Positions 14,374 to 21,696 of a stretch of DNA of 21,696 nt are shown here, piece by piece; the first letter of the stretch is position 1; each line of letters opens with the position of its first letter. The notes beneath the pieces were generated by a model. The model saw nothing but the letters and a program-made list of their open reading frames with translations, was not told the DNA's origin and did no database searches. Both the position numbers and the translations under genes were made by a program. Origin of the DNA: Ectothiorhodospiraceae bacterium (GTDB lineage Bacteria > Pseudomonadota > Gammaproteobacteria > Thiohalomonadales > Thiohalomonadaceae); NCBI GenBank assembly GCA_007125455.1, contig SLDE01000031.1, positions 1 through 21,696 on the forward strand, given 5' to 3'.

Positions 14374-16623
14374 ATGACGACTGAAAACGGCATCAATTAC
14401 GAAGGCATCGAGCAGCTGCCGCTGAAGGACTTTTCCGAGCGCGCCTATCTGGATTACTCCATGTACGTGATCATGGATCGGGCGCTGCCCCATATCGGTG
14501 ATGGGCTCAAGCCGGTACAGCGGCGTATTGTGTTTGCGATGTCGGAGTTGGGCCTCAAGGCCGATGCCAAATACAAGAAGTCGGCGCGTACTGTCGGTGA
14601 CGTGTTGGGCAAGTACCATCCCCATGGCGACTCGGCCTGCTACGAGGCGATGGTGTTGATGGCCCAGCCCTTTTCCTATCGCTATCCGTTGGTGGATGGG
14701 CAGGGCAACTGGGGGGCGCCGGATGATCCCAAGTCCTTCGCGGCAATGCGTTATACCGAATCGCGCCTGGGCAGGTTTGCCGAGCTGCTATTGGCTGAGG
14801 CAAACCAGGGGACGGTGGACTGGACCCCCAACTTCGATGGCACCCTGGACGAGCCCAAGGTGCTCCCGGCCCGTGTCCCCCACGTGCTGCTTAATGGTAC
14901 CACCGGCATCGCGGTGGGGATGGCCACCGACATCCCGCCGCATAATCTGCGCGAGATCGTCTCCGCCTGTGTCCGTCTGCTCGATAGCCCCAAAGCGACG
15001 GTGGAGGAGCTATGCGAGCATGTCCAGGGGCCGGACTATCCCACCGAGGCGGAGATCATCACCCCCCGTAGCGACCTGCACAAGCTCTATCAAACCGGCC
15101 ACGGTAGTGTGCGTATGCGCGCCCGCTGGGAACGCGAAGACGGCGATATCGTGGTCACCGCGCTGCCCTTCCAGGCCTCGGGATCCAAGATCCTGGAACA
15201 GATCGCCGCGCAGATGCAGGCCAAGAAGCTGCCCATGGTCGAGGATCTGCGCGATGAGTCCGATCACGAAAACCCCACCCGCCTGGTGATCGTGCCGCGC
15301 TCCAATCGGATCGATGTGGATGGCCTGATGGCCCACCTGTTTGTCACCACCGATCTGGAGCGCTCCTATCGCGTTAATATGAACATGCTCGGGCTGGACG
15401 GTCGCCCACGGGTGCGCAACCTGCGCGAGGTGCTGGTGGAGTGGCTGGAGTTTCGTACCCGCACGGTACGCCGTCGTCTGCAGCACCGCCTGGACAAGGT
15501 CGACAAGCGCCTGCACCTGTTGGAGGGTCTGCTGATCGCCTTCCTCAATATCGACGAGGTGATCCACATCATCCGCACCGAGGATGAACCCAGAGCGGTA
15601 CTGATGCAGCGCTTTGGCCTGAGCGAGCTGCAGGCGGACTATATTCTCGATACCAAGCTGCGCCAACTGGCCCGCCTGGAAGAGGTGCGTATCCGTGGTG
15701 AGCAGGAGGAACTGGCCAAGGAGAAGGCCCAGCTGGAGAAGACCCTCGGCTCCGAGGCACGCATGAAGACCCTGATCAAAAAGGAACTGATCGCCGATGC
15801 CGAGCAGTACGGCGACGATCGCCGTTCGCCGCTGGTGGAACGCCGCGCCGCCCAGGCCCTGGACGAGACCGCGCTGATCAGCGCCGAGCCGATCACCGTG
15901 GTGTTGTCGGAGAAGGGCTGGGTGCGCGCCGCCAAGGGGCACGATGTCGATGCCACGGCGCTCAACTACAAGGCGGGGGATGGTTTCAAGGCCAGTGCCA
16001 GCGGCAAGAGCAACCAGCAGGCGATCTTCCTCGACTCCACCGGGCGCAGCTATTGTGTACCCAGCCATACCCTGCCCTCAGCCCGAGGACAGGGCGAGCC
16101 GCTCAGCAGCCGGGTCAACCCCATCGCCGGGGCCAGTTTCGAAGCCGTGTTGCTGGGTAATGATGAGGATCGCTACCTGCTGGCCAGCGATGCAGGCTAT
16201 GGCTTTATCACCAAACTGGCGGATCTACAGACCCGCAACAAGGCCGGCAAGGCGGTACTCAACCTGCCCAATGGTGCCCGGGTCCTGCCACCCCAGCCGC
16301 TGACCGAGTTGGAGGGGAGTCAGATCGCCATGGTCAGCAACGAGGGACGCCTGCTGGTCTTTGCGGCCGCTGAGCTGCCGCAGTTGAGCAAGGGTAAGGG
16401 CAACAAGATGCTGGGGATCCCCGGCAGCAAACATGCCAGCCGCGAGGAGTTCGCGGTGGCGATGATGGTGATCCCGCCCGGTGGGGCCTTGACGGTATTT
16501 GCTGGCAAGCGCCATATCACCCTCAAGGGCGCCGACCTGGAGCACTACATGGGTGAGCGTGGCCGTCGTGGCAACAAGCTGCCACGGGGCTTTCAGCGGG
16601 TGGATGGCCTGCAGACCTGCTGA
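14374..16623 (+). CDS. parC: DNA topoisomerase IV subunit A
   Basis: ParC cuts and rejoins DNA in topoisomerase IV. The 749-residue protein has the winged-helix/tower core (about 1-490) with catalytic Tyr127 in AAMRYTESRL. The quinolone-determining segment reads YHPHGDSACYE with Ser87 and Glu91, the positions equal to Ser80 and Glu84 of E. coli; both are wild type. The C-terminal beta-pinwheel (about 495-745) is present and shorter and more degenerate than in GyrA, with no clear GyrA-box, so this is ParC. The start at 14374 gives the expected N-terminus (GIEQLPLKDFSERAYLDYSMYVIMDRALP); the ribosome site is weak. It ends 16 bases before the inverted-end element at 16640-16774. Confidence 0.96.
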   Translation: MTTENGINYEGIEQLPLKDFSERAYLDYSMYVIMDRALPHIGDGLKPVQRRIVFAMSELGLKADAKYKKSARTVGDVLGKYHPHGDSACYEAMVLMAQPFSYRYPLVDGQGNWGAPDDPKSFAAMRYTESRLGRFAELLLAEANQGTVDWTPNFDGTLDEPKVLPARVPHVLLNGTTGIAVGMATDIPPHNLREIVSACVRLLDSPKATVEELCEHVQGPDYPTEAEIITPRSDLHKLYQTGHGSVRMRARWEREDGDIVVTALPFQASGSKILEQIAAQMQAKKLPMVEDLRDESDHENPTRLVIVPRSNRIDVDGLMAHLFVTTDLERSYRVNMNMLGLDGRPRVRNLREVLVEWLEFRTRTVRRRLQHRLDKVDKRLHLLEGLLIAFLNIDEVIHIIRTEDEPRAVLMQRFGLSELQADYILDTKLRQLARLEEVRIRGEQEELAKEKAQLEKTLGSEARMKTLIKKELIADAEQYGDDRRSPLVERRAAQALDETALISAEPITVVLSEKGWVRAAKGHDVDATALNYKAGDGFKASASGKSNQQAIFLDSTGRSYCVPSHTLPSARGQGEPLSSRVNPIAGASFEAVLLGNDEDRYLLASDAGYGFITKLADLQTRNKAGKAVLNLPNGARVLPPQPLTELEGSQIAMVSNEGRLLVFAAAELPQLSKGKGNKMLGIPGSKHASREEFAVAMMVIPPGGALTVFAGKRHITLKGADLEHYMGERGRRGNKLPRGFQRVDGLQTC

Positions 16624-16639
16624 ACACAGCGATGTCGGC

Positions 16640-16774
16640 CTAACAGGCTGTTGTTGTCGCTCAGGCGAGTGCGAAGCACGAAGGACAGGATGTCCGTAGT
16701 AGCAAAATGGAACAGCCCGAAGGGCTTTGTAACGCCCTATCGCGCCGCATGAGTAGACAACAACAGCCTGTTAG
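16640..16774. repeat. 135-bp dispersed element with 19-bp perfect inverted ends
   Basis: The left end CTAACAGGCTGTTGTTGTC (16640-16658) is the exact reverse complement of the right end GACAACAACAGCCTGTTAG (16756-16774). Inside are two smaller perfect hairpins: GGACA-GGA-TGTCC (16683-16695) and AGCCC-GAA-GGGCT (16714-16726). It shares its inner borders with the partial copy at 1-122. It lies between the converging genes parC and the TPR lipoprotein, and its right end contains the lipoprotein stop codon (TTA at 16771-16773). There is no coding capacity. It probably acts as a bidirectional transcript end and is likely a MITE-like element moved by enzymes encoded elsewhere. Confidence 0.85.
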
Positions 16775-17838
16775 CGCGCCTTGAGCTCTTCGATCCGCTG
16801 CAATACCTTCTGGGCGCGATCGAGGTTGTCCTGGGCCAGCTTGTGATCCGGGTCGAGGGTGAGCAGTTCTTCCCAGCTTGCCGCGGCCTCCTCAAACTCC
16901 CCTCTGCTGTAGGCGTTGATCCCCTGGCTTAGCAATAGGTCGATGTGCGCAGCGATGGCCTGCTCCAGTCCCTGTTCTTCCTGCGCCCAGTCCGGGTTGC
17001 GCGGATCGATCCTTTGCAGCTCGGCCAGTTGTTCGCGCGCGGCGAGGAATTGCTGGTTTTGTCGAGCCACCTGGTAACGCTCCTGGTGCTGGCCGATCTG
17101 CCGTTGGCGGCTCTGCTCTGCCGCCCTGGCGCGGCGCTGCCGCTCGGCAAGCGCACGTTGCTCTTCACTACGGCGTGATTCCTGTTGCTCTGTGAGTTGC
17201 GCGTAGCTTTCGCGTATCGCCGGGGTGTCACTGAGTTCGTTGGCCAGGCGCAGGTGTTTGTCGGCGGATACCAGATCCCCGTCGTCCAGGGCACGGCTGC
17301 CGATGATCACCAGTTGATTGGCGATATCCTCTGCCTGCCGTTGCATACGCTCCAGTTGCTGCTGTGCCTGGCGACTGCGCGGATCCACGCGGGCGATTTG
17401 CTCATAGCTTGGCAGGGTTTCGCGCAGCCAGCGCCCTTGCGCAAGCAGCCGCTCGCTCTCCAGCCGCGCCAGCTCCCGGTGCTGGCGTCGATGGAGCTCG
17501 GCAAGGCCGTCGCGCAGCACCATGCTTTGCGGCAGGCGGGCGAGTGCATCGTCGTAACGGTCCAGTGCGGCTCGCCAGTTGTTGGCCTCGATCTCTTCCT
17601 GGGCGCGTTGGCGCACGGATTGTTCGTGGCTGGCGGTGAGCGACTCCACATGGCGGCGCTTGGCGGCCAGTTCGTCGTAGTTCGCAGCGGCGGGGTCGGC
17701 CCGGGCAAGGATCTCCAAGGCTTGGCCGTATTGCTGGTTGGCGACGAGCATATCGACATCGTCGATGTCGCCGCGGGTGGGCATGATCTCGCAGGCGGCG
17801 AGCAGAATGGTCATAAGGGGTAGAAGAAGTAATCTCAT
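16771..17838 (-). CDS. TPR/coiled-coil lipoprotein
   Basis: This 355-residue precursor has a signal peptide (MRLLLLPLMTILLAACE) with lipobox LAAC and lipidation at Cys16. Glu at +2 fits outer-membrane sorting. Most of the protein is helical, with a charged coiled coil (about 200-275, rich in Arg, Gln and Glu) and a TPR-like tail near 305-345 (INAYSRGEFEEAAASWEELLTLDPDHKLAQ). I do not recognise a named family. Its ATG overlaps the stop of the cyclase gene in an ATGA, so the two are translationally coupled, and it is the last gene of the fimX operon. An envelope scaffold for the pilus or surface-signalling machinery is possible but is only inferred from the operon. The TAA stop falls in the end of the repeat element. 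Confidence 0.85.
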   Translation of the reverse strand: MRLLLLPLMTILLAACEIMPTRGDIDDVDMLVANQQYGQALEILARADPAAANYDELAAKRRHVESLTASHEQSVRQRAQEEIEANNWRAALDRYDDALARLPQSMVLRDGLAELHRRQHRELARLESERLLAQGRWLRETLPSYEQIARVDPRSRQAQQQLERMQRQAEDIANQLVIIGSRALDDGDLVSADKHLRLANELSDTPAIRESYAQLTEQQESRRSEEQRALAERQRRARAAEQSRQRQIGQHQERYQVARQNQQFLAAREQLAELQRIDPRNPDWAQEEQGLEQAIAAHIDLLLSQGINAYSRGEFEEAAASWEELLTLDPDHKLAQDNLDRAQKVLQRIEELKAR

Positions 17839-19376
17839 GCGGCTGTGGTCTCGCAGCTATCTAGGATATGTCGGATCTCTTCCAGCATCTTGGCGCGGAA
17901 GGGATCGAGGATGTCGCTTAGGTGGAAGATGGATACCGGCTCGCTTTTACCGCGCAGACGGATCTTGCCATGGTGTACGGTGGTGATGCGCTTGTTCAGG
18001 ATGGGCTGTTCCAGCATCTCTTCGGTGAGGATCACCTGCCCCGGTTCACCGGCATGGGACAGACGCGAGGCGAGGTTGACCGCATCGCCCACCACGGTGT
18101 ACTCCATGCGCTCGGTGGAGCCCATATTGCCTGCCAGCATACTGCCGCTGTTTACCCCGATGCGAAACTCCACCGGAGCGAGCTTTTGCGATTGGCGCTG
18201 GCGATTCATTTGTCGTACCAGCTCCAGGATCATCCAGGCACAGGCAATGGCATTGAAGCTATGCTCCTCGTCTGCCTCGGGGACACCGAAGACGACCATC
18301 GCGCAAGCGCCCATATACTTGTCGATATGGCCATGGCAGAAGTGCACGATGCGAGCGATATTGCTGAAGTATTGGTTGAGCAGTGAGCTGACCTCATCGG
18401 GCCGCATGGTTTCGGACAGGCTGGTAAAGCCAACGATGTCGGCAAACAACACGCTGGCCTCCACATGTTGACCGCCCAGCTTCAGGGCATCAAGGGAGTC
18501 CAGCCCGGCGATGGCCCGCTGCGCCACCTGGGGCGATACATAGCGCGAAAAGACCTGCTCTACCTGCTCTTTGCGTAGCAGCCCTTCGCCCATTTGGTTC
18601 ATCGATTGCATCAATACCCCCAGCTCGTCTTCGCGGCTGGACTGGATGCGATGTTCGTAGCGACCTTGGGCAAAGGCCTGGCTGGCGATCACCAGTTCCC
18701 TGATTGGCCGGGTGAAGCGGCTACCTAAATAGAGCGAGAGGGCGATCGCCAATAACAGCATCACGGCGATGGTGCTGGCCACGGTGGCGAGCGTCTCGTT
18801 CTTGGCCTGCTGGATCAGGGAGTAATCGAAGCTCAGCAGTACGTAGCCGACGGTGATATCACGGAATACCACGGGGGCGATGTAGGCGATCAGGCTGCGT
18901 TCGCTGTTGCCATGCGCATCGGGCAGTAGCTCGAAACGGGTTGAGGGCTGGTTGCGGCCCAGGGTGGTCGGCAGGGTACGCTCGCTCGGCAGGGCGCCGG
19001 TATACACGACCGCCTCGCGCTCGTTCGAGAAGATCGCCGCCCCTTCGATGTTACTGTCCTGGCTGAGGTTGTTGATCAGCAGTTCCAGGTTGAGCAGGTC
19101 GCTGGCCAGCAGGGGCTCGCGTGCCGACTCGGCCATTTGCTGGACCAGGGTGGTGCCGAATTTGTTCATCTGTTCTTCGAGCAATTCGGTCTGCGACTTG
19201 CCAGCCAGGACCCCCAAAATCACCATCCCCCCCGCCACCAGGGCGATAAAGGCCAGCGCCAGCTTGAAGGCGATAGGGATGCGTGCCTTGAGCTTGGGGG
19301 TAGGGGGCGCTGGGGCTGCTGATGGCTTCCCTGCCTGGTTGCTGGGCTTGTCGTGGCTTGGCTGGTCGGTGCTCAT
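17835..19376 (-). CDS. Membrane class III nucleotide cyclase homologue with HAMP; second metal Asp missing
   Basis: This 513-residue protein has a Pro-rich cytoplasmic start, a membrane helix (about 36-58), a periplasmic sensor (about 59-196), a second helix (about 197-217), HAMP (about 218-270) and a class III cyclase domain (about 305-455). The first metal Asp (Asp313, FADIVGFT), the base-selecting Lys353 and the transition-state Asn434 and Arg438 (VGDAVNLASRL) are present. The second metal Asp, expected in KYMGD, is replaced by Ala357 (KYMGACAMVVFG; codon GCT at 18306-18308). The domain is otherwise well kept, so this could be a pseudo-cyclase or a single-mutation loss. The start has GAGGA 6 bases upstream and lies 15 bases after fimX. 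The lipoprotein gene overlaps its stop. Confidence 0.93.
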   Translation of the reverse strand: MSTDQPSHDKPSNQAGKPSAAPAPPTPKLKARIPIAFKLALAFIALVAGGMVILGVLAGKSQTELLEEQMNKFGTTLVQQMAESAREPLLASDLLNLELLINNLSQDSNIEGAAIFSNEREAVVYTGALPSERTLPTTLGRNQPSTRFELLPDAHGNSERSLIAYIAPVVFRDITVGYVLLSFDYSLIQQAKNETLATVASTIAVMLLLAIALSLYLGSRFTRPIRELVIASQAFAQGRYEHRIQSSREDELGVLMQSMNQMGEGLLRKEQVEQVFSRYVSPQVAQRAIAGLDSLDALKLGGQHVEASVLFADIVGFTSLSETMRPDEVSSLLNQYFSNIARIVHFCHGHIDKYMGACAMVVFGVPEADEEHSFNAIACAWMILELVRQMNRQRQSQKLAPVEFRIGVNSGSMLAGNMGSTERMEYTVVGDAVNLASRLSHAGEPGQVILTEEMLEQPILNKRITTVHHGKIRLRGKSEPVSIFHLSDILDPFRAKMLEEIRHILDSCETTAA

Positions 19377-19391
19377 ATGTGTCCTCGCGGC

Positions 19392-21467
19392 CTAGCCCAT
19401 CGAGCTAAAGTCGTAGTCCATCTCTCGGGTGGGTTCCTGCAGGAAGTAGCCCTGGATGTAGTCGATGCCGGTGGAGTAGATGATCGCGAGGGTATGGGGA
19501 TCTTCCACCGAGTTGGCGATAACCTGGGTGTTGGTCTCCTTGGCCAGCTCGGTGATCTCGCCCACCTTGGCCAGGGCTTCGGGGTCGCTGCTCAGTTGGC
19601 TGATGAAGGAGGCATGCAGACGGACAAAGTCGGCATCGCAGTGCCGGAGCAGGTTGGCGTAGTTGTTGGCCATGCCGAAGTGGTCGATGACCAGGCGAAC
19701 GTGCAGCTGGCGTAGCCCCTCCACCATCTGTTTGAGCGGCTTGAGGTTGGTGCTGGCCACCTCTTCACTGACCTCGATCACCAGGCTGTTGGCCTCGGCA
19801 TGGGCGGCCTTGAGGATGTCTCTCAGCCAGGGAAGCAGCTTCTCGTCCCGCAGCGAGGCACCGGAGAGCTTGGCGTAGATGACGGCGGGCTTGCCGGCGC
19901 GGCGTTGCTCGGTGACTGCTTTGATGGCATGGGCCAGCACCCAGCGATCCAGCGCCGGCATCAGGTTGCTCTTCTCGGCAGCGGGGATGAACTCGGCGGG
20001 GGAGAGGGGACTGCCGTCCTCGTCCTCCACCCGCACAAAGGCCTCGTAGTTTTCGTGCTCGTCGCCTTTGATGCTGACGATGGGCTGGAATAACAGGTGT
20101 AATTCGTTGTTGCGCAGCGCTTCCTTGAGGCGGACGATGATGATCGCCTGGCGCTCCTGCTCGGCCATCTCGCTGGCATCGGGGACATAGGTGTGGAAGC
20201 GGTTGCCGCCGGCCTTGTTGGCCTCGCGCATGGCCTTGTCGGCACGTAGCAGCAGGTTTTGGGTGCTATCCACCCCCTCGTTATACATCGCGATACCGAC
20301 GCTGCAGGTGACCGCGAGGTTGTCTCCGTTGATGGTGTACTGGTGGTCGTCGACGGCCTTGCACAGCTTGGTGGCAATACCCTCGGCATGGGCCTGGTCT
20401 ACCTCGTTGAGCAGAGCGCAGAAAAATTCGCCTTCGAAACGGGCGATAAAGTGCGGCCCATCGCCAATGGCTTCGCGCAGGGCGCTGGCCATCTCGCTCA
20501 AAACCTGGTCACTGCGGGCTAGACCGATTTCGTCGCGCAGGGTCTTGAAGTGATCCGGGTGCAGATAGAGGATGGCCCCCTGTTTGCCCGGCTTGCCAAT
20601 CACCTCGTGCAGTTCGTCGAGGAAGTACTGGCGATTGAATACCCCGGTGAGCAGGTCGAGCTTGCTCATGTCCTGCAGGCGCTTTTCCAGCTCCTCGTTG
20701 TTGGCCTGGGCACGGATGATGATCTGGGTGCAGGGTTCACCGTCGTAACTGGCGTTGCTCAGCTCCATGGTGATGTCGAAGTCGCTGCCATCGGCACGCA
20801 GCCCGGTCAGGTTGAAGGTGCTCTCCTGGGCCTTACCGACCATATAGTCACGCAGAAAACGCTTGAAGTCAGCGTGGTCGTCCTTTTTGACCATGTTAAG
20901 GATGGGCATGCCCTCCAGTTCGTCCATGTCGGTGTAGCCAAACATCTCCAGATAGGACTCGTTCGCATAGATATACATCCCTTCGTGGATGTAGGTGATG
21001 GCATCACGGGAGCTGTCGACCAGGTTTTGGGCGCGTTGGTTGGTCTCTTCCAGGCGCTTGCGGCAGAGCAGTAATTCCTGTTTGTCTCGTGCCGTTACCG
21101 CCTCACGCAACACCGCATGAAGCAGGTGGGCCGGCTGGGCAAGGAGCACCAGATCCTTGGCACCCGCCTTGAATAGTGCAGTAACCTCATCCTCATCCAT
21201 CCCGTCACCGATGACCAGTAGTGGCGCGTATTGCTCGCTTTGACTGATGACATCCAAGGCTTCGGTGGCGTTGAAGTAGGGCAGGGAAGGTTTGGCCAGG
21301 ATCAGGTCGCAGGGGTGTTTTGCCAGTGCTTCGCGCAGGTCTTCGTCATCTTCAATGCGCGTGGTGTGCACGGCATGACCGGCATTGCGCAGCATGTTGG
21401 ATACGGTTTCTGCGTCATTGGAGCTGTCGTCGATGACAAATAGGTTCAGAGGCTGGTCGTTGAGCAT
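19392..21467 (-). CDS. fimX: FimX-like c-di-GMP receptor (degenerate REC-PAS-GGDEF-EAL)
   Basis: FimX of Pseudomonas binds c-di-GMP and promotes type IV pilus assembly and twitching. This protein has 691 residues, the same length I recall for P. aeruginosa FimX, and matches it closely in PAS (VDSSRDAITYIHEGMYIYANESYLEMFGY, split here as residues 150-179), linker and tail (DYDFSS). The receiver (1-125) has Lys59 at the phosphorylation site. GGDEF is EGEFF (345-349). EAL is EAF (475-477), DDFG is DHFG (595-598), and AEGVE reads ANSVE (651-655). Arg479, Glu655 and QGY (672-674) of the c-di-GMP pocket are kept, as are LLFQPIVS (458-465). So it is probably an inactive enzyme that still binds c-di-GMP. 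It leads an operon with the cyclase homologue and TPR lipoprotein. Confidence 0.92.
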   Translation of the reverse strand: MLNDQPLNLFVIDDSSNDAETVSNMLRNAGHAVHTTRIEDDEDLREALAKHPCDLILAKPSLPYFNATEALDVISQSEQYAPLLVIGDGMDEDEVTALFKAGAKDLVLLAQPAHLLHAVLREAVTARDKQELLLCRKRLEETNQRAQNLVDSSRDAITYIHEGMYIYANESYLEMFGYTDMDELEGMPILNMVKKDDHADFKRFLRDYMVGKAQESTFNLTGLRADGSDFDITMELSNASYDGEPCTQIIIRAQANNEELEKRLQDMSKLDLLTGVFNRQYFLDELHEVIGKPGKQGAILYLHPDHFKTLRDEIGLARSDQVLSEMASALREAIGDGPHFIARFEGEFFCALLNEVDQAHAEGIATKLCKAVDDHQYTINGDNLAVTCSVGIAMYNEGVDSTQNLLLRADKAMREANKAGGNRFHTYVPDASEMAEQERQAIIIVRLKEALRNNELHLLFQPIVSIKGDEHENYEAFVRVEDEDGSPLSPAEFIPAAEKSNLMPALDRWVLAHAIKAVTEQRRAGKPAVIYAKLSGASLRDEKLLPWLRDILKAAHAEANSLVIEVSEEVASTNLKPLKQMVEGLRQLHVRLVIDHFGMANNYANLLRHCDADFVRLHASFISQLSSDPEALAKVGEITELAKETNTQVIANSVEDPHTLAIIYSTGIDYIQGYFLQEPTREMDYDFSSMG

Positions 21468-21482
21468 GGGTGTGTGTGCGTC

Positions 21483-21510
21483 CTTATACGGTGGCAGAGT
21501 GACTCGTCAG
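21483..21510 (-). promoter_or_regulatory. Possible promoter of the fimX operon
   Basis: On the minus strand, CTGACG (21505-21510) and TATAAG (21483-21488) are separated by 16 bases. The -10 box matches at 5 of 6 positions and the -35 box at 4 of 6. A transcript would start only about 9 bases before the fimX ATG, so the mRNA would be nearly leaderless or another promoter exists. Confidence 0.35.
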
Positions 21511-21592
21511 TGGCCATTCTACCCCGAAACCTCTTCGGGCTACAAAGCCATCCCCGAACCCCATATCGCTCCACTCCATCCGTATGGTGTCA

Positions 21593-21696
21593 TTAGAGCT
21601 GTTCCCATAGATCCCCCAGCTCACTGGCTCGGGGGGTGGCATGCTGCCCGTCTTCAATGCTGTAGCGAAACTGGATGAAGGTGGTGCTGTCCTGGA
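21593..21696 (-). CDS. 3' end of an unidentified leftward gene (partial)
   Basis: The minus strand reads 33 codons in frame from the window edge to TAA at 21593-21595: QDSTTFIQFRYSIEDG, then QHATPRASELGDLWEQL. The other two minus frames do not give a better end (one stops within 14 codons). The piece looks like a compact protein C-terminus but is too short to name. A CCCGAA/TTCGGG hairpin (21523-21539) lies beyond its stop. The gap of about 125 bases to fimX makes cotranscription possible. Confidence 0.5.
   Translation of the reverse strand, partial: QDSTTFIQFRYSIEDGQHATPRASELGDLWEQL

Noticed and set aside
14632..14650. Possible quinolone-resistance changes in ParC
   Set aside because: The key positions are Ser87 and Glu91, the susceptible wild-type residues, so there is no sign of selection.
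15010..16068. A 352-codon open frame antisense to parC
   Set aside because: It is a shadow of parC. There is no start context or recognisable motif.
1283..19376. A cAMP circuit linking the Crp-family regulator and the cyclase homologue
   Set aside because: The regulator looks like Dnr rather than cAMP-binding Crp, the cyclase lacks a metal Asp, and the genes are 16 kb apart.
21523..21539. CCCGAA/TTCGGG hairpin as an intrinsic terminator
   Set aside because: The stem is only 6 bp and no T-run follows on either strand. It may be incidental.
1..21696. CRISPR arrays, tRNA/rRNA genes, prophage or defence systems
   Set aside because: I found no regularly spaced direct repeats, no cloverleaf or rRNA-like stretch, and no phage, transposase or restriction-type protein.

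Overview
The window looks like about 21.7 kb of chromosome from a GC-rich gammaproteobacterium. This rests on a BamC lipoprotein, topoisomerase IV (parE, parC), a GcvR/Bcp pair divergent from dapA-bamC-purC, a Dnr-type regulator and a FimX orthologue. The gene order bcp-gcvR | dapA-bamC-purC is, from memory, the same as in E. coli, while the closeness of parE, parC and fimX recalls Pseudomonas. I cannot name a genus. There are no rRNA, tRNA, CRISPR, phage or transposase genes, and nearly all of the window is housekeeping or signalling DNA.

Layout: (1) 1-2.1 kb: the end of a repeat element, a DUF1841 gene and nth (both leftward), then a Dnr-like Crp/Fnr regulator (rightward). (2) 2.1-4.7 kb, leftward: an unrecognised Cys-cluster protein, a PIN-PhoH ATPase and a Bcp-type peroxiredoxin. 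(3) 4.74-5.20 kb: a gene-free, repeat-rich gap with G-rich inverted arms, an orphan terminator-like hairpin, a CACAGAGG-type repeat and two REP-like hairpins. (4) 5.2-9.5 kb: gcvR (leftward) and the rightward run dapA-bamC-MBL hydrolase-purC, where the hydrolase appears to use a CTG start codon overlapping the bamC stop. (5) 9.6-16.6 kb: a chemoreceptor, parE, a single-domain CbiX/SirB chelatase and parC. (6) 16.64-16.77 kb: a 135-bp element with 19-bp perfect inverted ends, whose end supplies the stop codon of the next gene. (7) 16.8-21.5 kb: a leftward three-gene operon, fimX - membrane class III cyclase - TPR lipoprotein. (8) The last 104 bases hold the 3' end of another leftward gene.

The most interesting parts are the fimX operon and the repeat elements. 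FimX here has a degenerate receiver, GGDEF and EAL domain, as in the known c-di-GMP receptor FimX. The cyclase next to it has lost its second metal-binding Asp (Ala357, codon GCT where GAT is expected). The operon may therefore encode two non-enzymatic second-messenger proteins plus an envelope lipoprotein, plausibly serving type IV pilus or surface behaviour. Separately, two copies of the same dispersed element each end inside a gene's stop codon, and a second repeat family (CGCAGAGGGCGCAGAG-like) recurs in at least four other gaps.

All product names come from reading motifs and from memory of the families. No search was run.
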